Of a DNA stretch of 15,507 nt, positions 7,251 to 14,471 are shown piece after piece. The translations under genes were made by a program, and so were the position numbers. The stretch covers positions 1-15,507 of the forward strand of contig JBKPAA010000135.1 in NCBI GenBank assembly GCA_046726215.1, written 5' to 3'. This DNA is from DASQUK01 sp046726215 (lineage in GTDB: Bacteria > Actinomycetota > Acidimicrobiia > Acidimicrobiales > VFJN01). The notes below the pieces were generated by a model that was not told where the DNA came from, did no database searches, and saw nothing but the letters and a program-made list of their open reading frames with translations. Every line of letters starts with the position of its first letter. Position 1 is the stretch's first letter.

Positions 7251-7576
7251 GAGTGGCCACGATCCGAAGGCTCCGGGCTCTCGCGCTGCTCGATGCCGAC
7301 GTCGAAGCAGTCATCGCAGGCTGCGATGATCTCCGCCGGCAGGCGCTCCGCGGCATTGTCGAGCGTCTGGTCACCGAAGGCGACCGCGCCGTGGCCGAAC
7401 CGGAGGAACTCGTGCGCGCCCTGCACACACTGACGAGCTTCGAGACCTTCGACTCACTTGCCGGCGCCGAGAACAAGCCCGAAGACGTCTTCGGCCTCGC
7501 GGAGGCGCTCGCACATGAGGCCATTCGCCACGCGGCGACGACAACCGCTCGTGAGGCGGGACTGACCGAGCTGTAG
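7247..7576 (+). pseudogene. TetR-family regulator, C-terminal ligand domain only
   Basis: About 107 residues read LLDADVEAVIAGCDDLRRQ, IVERLVTEGDRAVAEPEELV, then RALHTLTSFETFDSLAG and a final helix. These are the last helices of a TetR-type ligand/dimerisation domain. TSFETFDxLAG is a common motif in one actinobacterial TetR group. The DNA-binding N-terminus is missing, and the GTG at 7253 is only the first available start after the break. It sits head to head with a YCII gene that has also lost its 5' part, so one deletion probably removed both N-termini and the shared promoter. Confidence 0.6.
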
Positions 7577-7658
7577 CGGGGTCGCCGCCAGAGGAGCCAC
7601 CCGCGACTGCTGCGCTGTCCTCGAGGTCGCCGAGACCGACGGTGATGATGTCGATGGG

Positions 7659-7850
7659 TCAGCGCAGGCTGCGTCCCGTCACTTCGGAGACGCCGTGGCC
7701 GAAACAGCCCGACGCCGGCACCCACAGTGCCCTACCGGCCCAGTAGGCGAATTCCAGCTCGTGGCCGTCGTCGGACATAGGCATGCGCTCGACACGCGGC
7801 CGTCGCACGCGTCGTGGCGGACGATCGTCGCGCCCCGGGGCGAACGGCAT
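7659..7850 (-). pseudogene. DUF402-like protein, frameshifted and truncated
   Basis: From ATG 7850 the pieces MPFAPG, then in the next frame ATIVRHDACDGRVSSA, then back in the first frame MSDDGHELEFAYWAG, and WVPAS, follow the DUF402 order (G-x-T-I-V-R, W/D-G-R-V-x-S-A, D-D-G-x-E-L, Y-W-x-G). At least two indels are needed. DUF402 proteins are usually 160-200 residues, and only the first third is left. The ATG overlaps the arginase-like stop as TGATG, which points to former translational coupling. The family call rests on motif recall. Confidence 0.45.
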
Positions 7851-8601
7851 CAGCACCGGCCGGCGGCGAGCACGTCACCAAACGCACGCTGGGCCTGGGC
7901 CGGTCGACTGCGGCGGGGTCCCATGTAGCGGCGATGCTGAGCCCGGCGACCCGCCCGGTACCGGCGACGGTGGCCACGCCGGTCGTTACCGCGTCGACGT
8001 CGGGACCACCGGGAGCGGGGAAGCGCAGCCCCGGTAGCTCGCATGGGTCGACCACGTCGAGGTCGACGTGCAGCAGCAGCGGACCATCGGGCAGCACGGT
8101 CGGCGCGAGATCGGCCACCGCAACCTGCCGCACTGCAGAGTCCGCCAACGCCGCCACCTCGGGCGGGTCGAGGTCGCGGGCGTCGACCAGCACCGCCCGC
8201 TCCTCGGCCAGCGGCGTCATCCCCAGCGCTCGCGGCAGGGTCAGGTCACCCCGCCCGACAACCTTGGCCAGCGGCAGCCCGCCGAGGTACCCCGAGGTCG
8301 TGGTGGCCTCGGTGTGGAAGTCGCCGTGGGCATCGAACCACACCACCGCCGGGTCGAGGCCCCGGCGCTGCATCCCGGCCAACACGGCGATGGCGGTGAC
8401 ACAGTCGCCCGTCAGCACGGTCACGTCGTCGCCACGGATGTCGGCCACGGCGTCCACCAACCCCGCGTACACGCCCACCAGCGCCGCCCACGGGTCGGCG
8501 TCGTCCGCCGGTGCTCCCTCGACGACGATCGCCCCCTCCGGCACGCAGACGCCCAGCCCGCCGGCCAGCGAGTCGCACAGATGCCACGGCAGAACCAACA
8601 C
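7850..8601 (-). pseudogene. Arginase/ureohydrolase-family protein, one frameshift near the C-terminus
   Basis: Binuclear-metal ureohydrolase fold with VWFDAHGDFHT (87-97: Asp90, His92, Asp94, His96) and LLHVDLDVVDP (176-186: Asp180, Asp182). The first metal histidine, normally in GGDH, is Cys67 in TGDCVTA, so the site differs from true arginases and agmatinases. It belongs to a divergent arginase-like group of unknown substrate. The start is GTG 8601. The original frame stays open to 7732, but its last 50 residues are Arg-rich noise. Shifting by one base at about 7895 gives the natural end AQAQRAFGDVLAAG with stop at 7850, for a total of about 250 residues. The damage is mild; if the indel is a sequencing error the gene is functional. 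It was probably co-transcribed with the DUF402 gene. Confidence 0.7.
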
Positions 8602-8616
8602 GCCCGCACGCTACCC

Positions 8617-8640
8617 ACGGGCCGCCGTCACACGGCCCGT
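8617..8640. other. 8-bp perfect inverted repeat upstream of the arginase-like gene
   Basis: ACGGGCCG and CGGCCCGT are separated by 8 nt, 15 nt upstream of the GTG at 8601. It could be an operator or a 5' leader hairpin. No companion site is seen. Confidence 0.35.
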
Positions 8641-8766
8641 CATGCCGCTTCGGTCGGCCTCGTGCTCCAGTGAGAACATCGCCCGCTTCGTCGGCCACGC
8701 CAAGCGGGCTATCGACGGCCGGACCAAAGGGGGTTGTGCTGCGCGGATGTCCCTCCGGGCGCCAAC

Positions 8767-8862
8767 GTGAGCGTCAGCGGCAACGCCCGACCCGAAGGAC
8801 TCCCCGAGAACCGCGCCGACGGTCGCGCAGCCGCCTGACCAGACGCGCTACTCCTGCCGGGC
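8767..8862 (+). repeat. Dispersed intergenic repeat, copy A
   Basis: The core at 8794-8838 (starting GAAGGACTCCCCGAGA, ending CAGCCGCCTGA) matches copy C at 41 of 45 positions and copy B at 40 of 45. Beyond the core, similarity to copy C continues on both sides: a shared GTGAGCGTC at 8767 and CGCGCT followed by a pyrimidine-rich CCGGCA stretch to about 8862. It lies just after the TetR stop (minus) and before the arginase-like gene. The rest of 8602-8904 holds only the hairpin above. Confidence 0.75.
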
Positions 8863-8904
8863 AAGGTGAGGGGAACCGGCGGGCCGACGAATGCGGTGAC
8901 CTGG

Positions 8905-9588
8905 TTAGGACGTGCGGCGGTTCTGGCCGATGCGCCGGTGGCTTGGCCCGTTGGTGTCGACGGAGGATGTGCGAGTGACGGCGGGCAGGATCAGGTCGAG
9001 CGTGGCCGTGAGCTGCTCGCCGAGGGCCAGCTGATCGGTCTCATCGAGAACCCACCGGTAGAGGACTCCGAGGTACGCATCGAAGAGGATGAGGGCGGCA
9101 CGATCGGGATCGACGCCGCCGGGGATGTCGCCGGCTCGTTGTCCAGCGCGCACGCTGTCCGCCAGGAGTTGGGGTGCGTCCGATTCATCGGCGAGCAGTG
9201 GGCCTCCAGCGCGCTGCCAGGCGCGCACCATGGCCCGTCCGGTCGCGGGGTCGTCCTCGTAGAGGTCGGCGAGCACGCGAAACGCGCGGCGGAGCCGGCT
9301 CGTCGAGTCGACCGTGTCCTGGTCGTCCTCGGCGAGGGCCTTCGCGAACTCGGCTCGTAGTCGTCCGAACCACTCGAAGACGATGTCTTCCTTCCGGGCG
9401 AAGTAGTTGAAGACCGTCGCCCGTGACACGTCCGCGCGCTCGCCGATCTGCTCCACCGTCGTCGAGTCGTAGCCGTTAGTGGCGAAGAGGGCGACGCCGC
9501 TCTCGAAGATGCGTTCCCTGGTCTCCCGCTTCTTGCGTTCACGGCGGCCCGCCCTGGTGGGGGTCACGACGGGGTCAGGCGTCGACAC
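8905..9588 (-). CDS. TetR-family transcriptional regulator
   Basis: A 227-residue TetR repressor. The N-terminal DNA-binding domain (about 20-66) reads RETRERIFESGVALFATNGY, then TTVEQIGERADVSRATVFNYFARKED, with the recognition helix in VSRATVFNYF. The ligand domain follows, with ALILFDAYLGVLYRWVLDE near the C-terminus. I chose the GTG at 9588 because AGGAG lies 7 nt upstream; the frame stays open to 9804 but that part is antisense to PPOX. It is divergent from the PPOX-LLM pair with a 136-bp gap holding a near-palindrome, the usual layout for a self- and neighbour-regulating TetR. The C-terminal tail (about 15 residues) is polar and probably disordered. Confidence 0.9.
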   Translation of the reverse strand: MSTPDPVVTPTRAGRRERKKRETRERIFESGVALFATNGYDSTTVEQIGERADVSRATVFNYFARKEDIVFEWFGRLRAEFAKALAEDDQDTVDSTSRLRRAFRVLADLYEDDPATGRAMVRAWQRAGGPLLADESDAPQLLADSVRAGQRAGDIPGGVDPDRAALILFDAYLGVLYRWVLDETDQLALGEQLTATLDLILPAVTRTSSVDTNGPSHRRIGQNRRTS

Positions 9589-9617
9589 TTGACAACTCCT
9601 ATACTGAAGTCTAAAAA
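9589..9617 (+). promoter_or_regulatory. Candidate promoter for the PPOX-LLM operon
   Basis: TTGACA (9589-9594), 17 nt, then TAAAAA (9612-9617) fits a sigma-A-type -35/-10 pair reading toward PPOX. The exact -35 is strong and the -10 is only partial. It is placed at the TetR start codon, so the two genes would share control. Confidence 0.4.
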
Positions 9618-9628
9618 TCGATCGGACG

Positions 9629-9644
9629 CTAAGTATATACGTAG
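9629..9644. promoter_or_regulatory. Near-palindromic TetR operator candidate
   Basis: CTAAGTATATACGTAG pairs at 14 of 16 positions about its centre and is AT-rich in otherwise GC-rich DNA. It lies between the divergent TetR and PPOX starts, just downstream of the candidate PPOX promoter, where binding would block transcription. The assignment to this TetR is inference from position. Confidence 0.5.
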
Positions 9645-9724
9645 ATCCACGTGGGCGGTCGTCCAGGAGGTGAGTGGCGCAGCATTGGCGACGCGATCCT
9701 CGACCACACCGGAAGGAGCTGAAG

Positions 9725-10159
9725 GTGGCAGCAGCAGAGATGACCCTCGACGCGCGTCGCGCCTTCCTCACCGAGGGCACCCGCGCCGCCGTCCTCGCCA
9801 CCACCCGTGAAGACGGCAGGCCTCATGCCGCACCGATCGCGTTCGTCCTCGATGACGACGACATCCTGTTCCTGACCAACGCCCAGACGGTGAAGGGCCG
9901 TGATCTCCTGCGCGATCCTCGGGTGACGCTCGTCGTCGACGACGAGACGCCGCCCTTCGCCTTCGTGATGATCAAGGGTACGGCCGTCGCGTCACGGGAC
10001 GTCGAGAACCTCGAGCAGCTTGCGCGACGAATCAGCCAGCGCTACGACGCCGGCGAGGGGACGGAGGACTTCGTGCGGTTCGCCCGCGAGGAACTCGGGA
10101 TGCTGGTTCGTGTGGCACCCACCAGGATCGTCGCTCTCGACCGCGTGGGCGAGCATTGA
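9725..10159 (+). CDS. PPOX-class F420-dependent oxidoreductase
   Basis: A split beta-barrel flavin/deazaflavin protein of 144 residues. Visible order: AVLATTREDGRPHAAPIAF, the strand ILFLTNAQTVKGRDLLRDPRVTLVVDDETPP, and FAFVMIKGTAV. The pattern LATxREDGRPHxxPIxF plus TxKGRxLxRDPRVxLxVDDExPP is typical of the probable-F420-dependent PPOX group. These reduce or oxidise small molecules with cofactor F420; individual substrates are rarely known. I chose GTG 9725 because GGAAGGAG lies 6 nt upstream; ATG 9740 is a possible internal start. The LLM gene follows closely, its most likely ATG 32 nt downstream, so the two are one operon under the divergent TetR. The stop TGA overlaps a TTG that could also start LLM. 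Confidence 0.9.
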   Translation: MAAAEMTLDARRAFLTEGTRAAVLATTREDGRPHAAPIAFVLDDDDILFLTNAQTVKGRDLLRDPRVTLVVDDETPPFAFVMIKGTAVASRDVENLEQLARRISQRYDAGEGTEDFVRFAREELGMLVRVAPTRIVALDRVGEH

Positions 10160-10191
10160 AGCGGCGGGCACCTACGAACGTGGATGCCGAC

Positions 10192-11022
10192 ATGACACAG
10201 CCGGGGACCGCCGTCCGGTCGGGTCTCTCGCTGCCGCTGTTCGGTGAGCTTTCGGATCCGTTGGAAGTTGTGCGTCTGACTGCCGAGGCGGAGGCGGCGG
10301 GCTGGCATGGCGTCTTCGTGTGGGATCACCTGTGGTGGCGTGCGCCAGTGAGCCACGTGGGAGACCCGTGGATCACGCTCGCCGCGATCGCGGCTGCGAC
10401 CGAGCGGGTGCGGCTCGGCCCGATGGTGACGCCGCTTCCACGCCGTCGACCAGCGAAGGTTGCGCGGGAGACGGTCACGCTCGACCGGCTCAGCCGCGGG
10501 CGGCTCGTCCTCGGTGCCGGGATCGGTGAAGACCGGTTCGGCAAGGAGTTCACCACGACCCGCGAACAGCTCGATGACCGGGCGCGAGGTGAGATGCTCG
10601 ACGAAAGCCTCGACATCCTCACCGCCGCGTGGGCGGGCGAGCCTGTGCACCATCACGGGCGACACTTCACGATCGACGAGGGTCAGTTCTTGCCGCGACC
10701 GGTGCAGCGGCCCGGCGTCCCGGTGTGGGTCGCTGGCTTTAGCGGCAACGTCAGGCCGATGCGTCGGGCCGCCCGGTACGACGGGTTCTTCCCGGTCAAC
10801 CTGGAGCATCCCGACCAGCTCGCCGAGGTCGTCGCCACGGTGACCGAGTTGCGACGGGATCCGACTGCGCCTTACGACTTCGTCGTCGGTCTCCCGGTGG
10901 GTGTCGATCTGCACCCGTGGCAGCAGGCGGGTGCCACGTGGTGTCTTGTGGGGTTCGAACCGGAGCGGGTGTCGTCGGACCAGGTGCGCGGCGTGCTTCG
11001 CGATGGCCCCGTGGCCCGTTGA
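10192..11022 (+). CDS. LLM-class (luciferase-like) flavin/F420-dependent oxidoreductase
   Basis: A 276-residue TIM-barrel monooxygenase/dehydrogenase of the bacterial luciferase superfamily. It has SGLSLPLFGELSDP at strand 1, AEAAGWHGVFVWDHL (34-47), VRLGPMVTPLPRRRPAKVARE (73-93), LDRLSRGRLVLGAGIGED (98-114) and the C-terminal ATWCLVGFEPERVS. The group uses FMNH2 or reduced F420; with a PPOX F420-type partner, F420 is the likelier cofactor here (inference). ATG 10192 fits the family N-terminus; a TTG at 10156 overlapping the PPOX stop would add 12 residues. The last residues (QVRGVLRDGP) match the family end, so it is complete. The fragments after it (MFS relic, repeat copy B) are not part of its reading frame. 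Confidence 0.9.
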   Translation: MTQPGTAVRSGLSLPLFGELSDPLEVVRLTAEAEAAGWHGVFVWDHLWWRAPVSHVGDPWITLAAIAAATERVRLGPMVTPLPRRRPAKVARETVTLDRLSRGRLVLGAGIGEDRFGKEFTTTREQLDDRARGEMLDESLDILTAAWAGEPVHHHGRHFTIDEGQFLPRPVQRPGVPVWVAGFSGNVRPMRRAARYDGFFPVNLEHPDQLAEVVATVTELRRDPTAPYDFVVGLPVGVDLHPWQQAGATWCLVGFEPERVSSDQVRGVLRDGPVAR

Positions 11023-11029
11023 GCATCCA

Positions 11030-11305
11030 GCCCGGGAGCGACTCCAGCAGCGGACCGTCCGCGTCCTCGTCGCGGCACAGGTCTTGGGCGGTGCCGCCAT
11101 CGGCGTCGGTGCTGCCGTGTCGCCCTTGCTGGCCAAGTAGATTCTCGGCGGTGATGACACGTTCGCAGGCCTCGCGTTCGCGGCGCTGAGTTTCGGAACC
11201 CGTTGTCGCCGTGACGTAGCCGCGGACGAGACCCGGGTCGGCACTCGCGGCAGTGCCGCTGTCGCGGCTGATGTCACGGCGCGGGCGACGGCCCGTGGGT
11301 AGGAA
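11030..11305 (+). pseudogene. MFS transporter, N-terminal fragment
   Basis: QQRTVRVLVAAQVLGGAAIG followed by VGAAVSPLLA is a first MFS membrane helix and ends in a stop at 11138. In another frame ILGGDDTFAGLAFAALSFGT is the second helix, and in a third AALAAVPLSRLMSRRGRRPV is the helix end plus the cytoplasmic loop with the MFS R-R-G-R-R motif. So at least two indels separate three in-order pieces. The match stops at about 11305, within about 12 bp of the core of repeat copy B. The remaining helices are absent. It may once have been the third gene of the PPOX-LLM operon, perhaps an efflux pump. Confidence 0.6.
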
Positions 11306-11316
11306 CTCCCAACGAC

Positions 11317-11372
11317 GACGGACTCCCCGAGATTCGCGCCCACGGTCGCCCAGCCGCCTGACAGGCAAAGCA
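11317..11372 (+). repeat. Dispersed intergenic repeat, copy B
   Basis: The core at 11317-11361 matches copy C at 42 of 45 positions and copy A at 40 of 45. Beyond CCGCCTGA it diverges into GCCTGACAGGC and a further CAGGCG, which could form a small hairpin with CGCCTG. It begins right where the MFS fragment is cut. No other element is seen between here and the hydrolase ribosome site at 11467. Confidence 0.75.
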
Positions 11373-11479
11373 GGCGTCGGCAACCATCTGGTCATGCGCG
11401 TGCCGATGAGTTCCGGCCGGCCGCGCCGTCGCATGGGTGGCACAGCACCTCGCGCCGTCACGGATCGAGGGAACTAGGG

Positions 11480-12283
11480 ATGACGAAGCTCACCGCCGCC
11501 TCGAAGGACGGCACTGCCATCGCCTATGAGTGCGCCGGGACCGGTCCGGCAGTGGTTCTCGTCGGCGGCGGTCTCACCGACCGCAGCGAGAACGCCCCGC
11601 TGGTGCCAGCGTTGGCCGAGCACTTCACCGTTGTGAACTACGACCGCAGGGGCCGCGGTGCCAGCGACGACGCCGCGGCCTACGACGTCGGTCGCGAGGT
11701 CGCGGACATCGACGCGTTGATCGCCGCAACCGGCGGAACGGCGCATCTCTACGGCGTGTCCTCCGGCGGCGCGCTCGCGCTCGAGGCGGCCACCGCGGGG
11801 AGCGCCGTCGGCAAGGTTGCCGTGTACGAGGTGCCGTACAGCGTCGCGCCCGACTGGCCCGACGCGTGGAAGTCCTATACCGACGAGCTCGATCGCGCGC
11901 TCGCCGCCGGCGACCGCGGTACGGCGCTGGAGGCGTTCCTTCGCGTGACTGGCACGCCGGAGGAGGAGATCGGCGGGATGCGGACGGCACCGTTCTGGTC
12001 CGACCTCGAGGCGATGGCCCACACCCTGCGGTACGACGCTGCCTGCCTCTGGACCGGACAGCCACCCGTCGACCGCCTCGCGACGATCCGACAGCCGGTG
12101 CTGGTGCTCACGGGCGACGAGCGCCCGCCCGACGCAGCACGGTGGGTCCTCGCCCTCGCCGACGCCGCGGATGCCATCGCCGCCGCCATCGTCGACGCAG
12201 AGCGCGACACCCTTCCGGGCCAGGGGCACGTCGCAGACCCGGATGCCGTCGCAGCACGGCTCGTGGACTTCTTCACTGCCTGA
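11480..12283 (+). CDS. Alpha/beta hydrolase
   Basis: A 267-residue hydrolase with a complete catalytic set: AVVLVGGG (24-31, oxyanion loop), VVNYDRRGRGASD (51-63), the nucleophile elbow LYGVSSGGALAL (90-101) with Ser94 in G-x-S-x-G, the acid region LVLTGDERPP (208-217), and His250 in GQGHVADP. Substrates of such small hydrolases include esters, lactones and epoxides; nothing narrows it here. GAGGGA at 11467-11472, 7 nt before ATG 11480, supports the start. It stands alone, between repeat copies B and C, with no neighbour in the same frame. It contrasts with the hydrolase at 966, which keeps the fold but lacks Ser and His. Confidence 0.88.
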   Translation: MTKLTAASKDGTAIAYECAGTGPAVVLVGGGLTDRSENAPLVPALAEHFTVVNYDRRGRGASDDAAAYDVGREVADIDALIAATGGTAHLYGVSSGGALALEAATAGSAVGKVAVYEVPYSVAPDWPDAWKSYTDELDRALAAGDRGTALEAFLRVTGTPEEEIGGMRTAPFWSDLEAMAHTLRYDAACLWTGQPPVDRLATIRQPVLVLTGDERPPDAARWVLALADAADAIAAAIVDAERDTLPGQGHVADPDAVAARLVDFFTA

Positions 12284-12423
12284 CCGGTATCGGGACCCAC
12301 GCCGCTGGCCGTAACGGGACATTCGGGTCCGCCCAGCTGGTCCTGCCACGCGGAGCTTTCTCCCACGACGCGGATGCCATGGACGCTCCCGGCAGACAGC
12401 GGGATCAGCGACCAAAGGCGACC

Positions 12424-12523
12424 GTGAGCGTCGACAACGGCTCGCGACGACGAAGGACTCCCCGAGATTCGCGCCCACGGTTGCGCAGCCGCCTGATCAG
12501 GCGCGCTGCGCCCCTACCGGCAC
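12424..12523 (+). repeat. Dispersed intergenic repeat, copy C
   Basis: The core is 12452-12496; with flanks the similarity to copy A runs about 12424-12523. The 3' part folds well: outer arms GCGCAGC (12483-12489) and GCTGCGC (12505-12511) enclose the perfect 14-bp palindrome CGCCTGATCAGGCG (12490-12503). Copies A and B keep only a weak version of this hairpin, so the core rather than the hairpin is the conserved part. It lies 140 bp after the hydrolase. The rest of 12284-12726 shows nothing I can identify. Confidence 0.75.
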
Positions 12524-12726
12524 TTATCCGGGGCAGACCTTCCGACGGAACTCGTGAGCATTATGGGACGACACCGGTGCCGTCGTGCATGTGGCGCCCT
12601 GAGCCGTCGATCGGGTTGCGGTCGCTACGCCGGCTGGCGATGCTTGGCGGCCGCGTGGGCTTCCGTCGGCTGCCAGCGAGTTCGACGCGAGGGTCGTGGG
12701 GGGCGCCGATGCCAGGAGGGAAGACC

Positions 12727-13563
12727 ATGCGGCAGGCGGGCATCCGGCAACAATGGGAGGATGCGGCTCCCGGTTGGGCCCGGTGGGAGCCGACGATCGG
12801 CGCCTGGATGGAACAAGCGACCGAGGCCATGCTCGCCATGGCGGCCGTGGACGCTGGTGCGCGTGTGCTCGACCTGGCCTGTGGGGCCGGCAGCCAGTCG
12901 TTGGATGCTGCTCGTCGGGTTGGGCCACGGGGCTGTGTGGTCGCGAGCGACATCTCCGACACGATGCTCCGGCACGTTCGCGAGAACGCCCGTGCGGCTG
13001 GCCTGGCCAACGTCACAACGTTGGTCGGTGCTGCTGAGGACCTGGGCGTGGCGGCGGACAGCGTTGATGCAGTCATCTGTCGGCTCGGCCTAATGCTGTT
13101 CGTCGACCCGGCACGAGCGCTGGGGGCGGTGCGGCGCGCCCTGCAATCGGGGGCAAGGGTGGCCGTTGTGGTCTTCACCACGCCGTCGCGAAACCCGTTC
13201 ATGGCGAAGCCGATGCAGATCCTGCTTCGTCACGCGGGCAAGACGCCGCCGCCGGCGGGGCAACCAGGAATCTTCTCGCTCGGCGAGCCTGGGGTGCTCG
13301 GGCAGTTACTGGCGGCCAGTGGGTTCGTCGGCGTCGAGCAGCGCAGCTTGGATGTCCCGCTGCGCATGTCATCAACGGCGGAGGCCTTGACGATGATGAA
13401 AGAGGCGTTTGGCGCGTATCGAGCCGTCATCGGTGACTGTCCACAAACCGTGCGGGCGGCGGCCTGGGCGGAGGTGGCCGAGACGCTGAAGACCTTCGAA
13501 ACCGCAGCGGGGTTCATAGGTCCTGCGGAGGTGCTGGTGGCCGCGGGCCTCAGGCCCACGTAA
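12727..13563 (+). CDS. SAM-dependent methyltransferase (UbiE/COQ5-like class I)
   Basis: A 278-residue Rossmann-fold methyltransferase. Motif I is VLDLACGAGSQSLDAARRVG (47-66), the acidic residue after strand 2 is Asp75 in VVASDISDTML, and post-I/motif II elements are AAEDLGVAADSVDAVICRLGLMLFVDPARALGAVRRAL (102-139). The core resembles the Methyltransf_11/UbiE group. The substrate is unknown; the C-terminal helical part is of the length seen in small-molecule methyltransferases. ATG 12727 is preceded by AGGAGGG 6 nt upstream, the best ribosome site in the window, and the residues after it match the family start. The long open frame before it is not coding. Nothing suggests a co-transcribed partner. 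Confidence 0.9.
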   Translation: MRQAGIRQQWEDAAPGWARWEPTIGAWMEQATEAMLAMAAVDAGARVLDLACGAGSQSLDAARRVGPRGCVVASDISDTMLRHVRENARAAGLANVTTLVGAAEDLGVAADSVDAVICRLGLMLFVDPARALGAVRRALQSGARVAVVVFTTPSRNPFMAKPMQILLRHAGKTPPPAGQPGIFSLGEPGVLGQLLAASGFVGVEQRSLDVPLRMSSTAEALTMMKEAFGAYRAVIGDCPQTVRAAAWAEVAETLKTFETAAGFIGPAEVLVAAGLRPT

Positions 13564-13742
13564 CACACCACCCGCCAACAAACCAGGCCCAGGGCACTGA
13601 GCACGATTCGGCAGTGGTGCATGTCGGAGCACCCGAGATCGTCGTTCTGGCGCAACCAAAACGAGTCGAGGCGCTCCCGTATCCATCGTTCCGTACGCAC
13701 CGGTCCCGTCGTGGCCGGGCTTCTCGGCTGTGGCCGGTTCGC

Positions 13743-14288
13743 TCACCCGATGCTGCTGTTGTGGTTGGGAGTGAGTCCGAGTCCGATGAGCGCGATGAAC
13801 ATCCATGCTGCGAGGTAGGCGAAAGCCCAGCTTGGGCTGAGGGCGGTCCAGAGGATGCCGGCGATGCCGCTGGCGGCGAGGTTGCCGAGGCTCTGGACGC
13901 CAGCGAGGAGCCCGAACGCGGACCCTTCGCACGTCGACAGCGGCGTGCGTCGCGACGGCGGCGTGTTCGGCGGTTTCGACGCAGCCGATGCCGATGCCGG
14001 CGAGCGCGAACCATGGCAGCAGGGCCGCCCAGCTGTCGGTGTCGTGGGCGAAGCCGAGGTAGGCGACGGCGAAGGCGGCGACCCCGAGGGTGAGCACGCG
14101 TCGTGCTCCGGCGCGGTCGGTGTGTTGTCCGGCGGCGAGGCTGGTGAGGGTGGCGGCGACGTTGTAGGGATGTAGAGGGCCAGCGCGGTGGCGGTCGCGG
14201 TCGTGGTGCTGCGCCCGGGTTCGAGCAGCTGGGTGGCGCGCAGGATCAACAGGGTGGCGGCGCAGTTGCCGAGTTCGAAGGCGGTTCA
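13743..14288 (-). pseudogene. MFS transporter, C-terminal half with two frameshifts
   Basis: Read from 14288 downward: FELGNCAATLLILRATQLLE, then ALALYI, one base lost (about 14168), then NVAATLTSLAAGQHTDRAGARRVLTLG, VAYLGFA, LAGIGIGCVETAEHAAVATHA, one base gained (about 13926), then GSAFGLLAGVQSLGNLAASG, AGILWTALSP and AFAYLAAWMFIALIGLGL, with stop at 13743. This is the last five or six helices of an MFS carrier, including the GCVETAEHAA and RGSAFGLLAxVQSxGNLAAS motifs. The N-terminal half is missing: the match ends beside the 82-bp tandem repeat. It is probably not the partner of the MFS fragment at 11.0 kb, which faces the other way, but that is not excluded. Confidence 0.7.
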
Positions 14289-14318
14289 CCGATCAAACCA
14301 CTACCTTGAGCCCACCAC

Positions 14319-14471
14319 GCGGTGCCACTGAACGCCGGTGAATCCGTCGCTCTGGACCTCGCCGCTTCTGACATTCGACGACTCGGGCGCTCTGGTCGGT
14401 GCGGTGCCACTGAGCGTCGGTGAGCCTGTCGCTCTGGACCTCGCCGCTTCTGACATCCGACGACTCAGGCG
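14319..14471 (+). repeat. 82-bp tandem duplication, two copies
   Basis: Copies start at 14319 and 14401 (both GCGGTGCCACTGA). Over 71 aligned bases I count 7 differences, all transitions, then the copies diverge. On the minus strand each copy reads EVQSD(R/G)(L/F)T(D/G)(A/V)QWHR, recalling the LTDAQW opening of IS5-type transposases; no other transposase sequence or terminal repeat is present. The unit lies between the truncated end of the MFS gene and the start of the acyl-CoA ligase. It may be an insertion-sequence scar or a duplicated promoter segment. Confidence 0.75.

Noticed and set aside
7814..8770. Long plus-strand open frame (318 codons) opposite the arginase-like gene
   Set aside because: It is Ser/Thr/Ala/Pro-rich low-complexity translation antisense to a gene with clear metal-binding motifs; no family features.
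10042..12478. Two long minus-strand frames that both begin MGANLGES
   Set aside because: The shared start is only the complement of repeat copies B and C. The rest is antisense to PPOX, LLM and the hydrolase and has no protein character.
8767..12523. Integron attC sites or gene cassettes as the explanation of the three repeats
   Set aside because: No GTTRRRY/RYYYAAC core pair, gene orientations are mixed and no integrase is present in the window.
11530..12726. Upstream part of the long frame that ends in the methyltransferase
   Set aside because: Arg-rich out-of-frame reading of the hydrolase. The methyltransferase has its own ribosome site and start at 12727.
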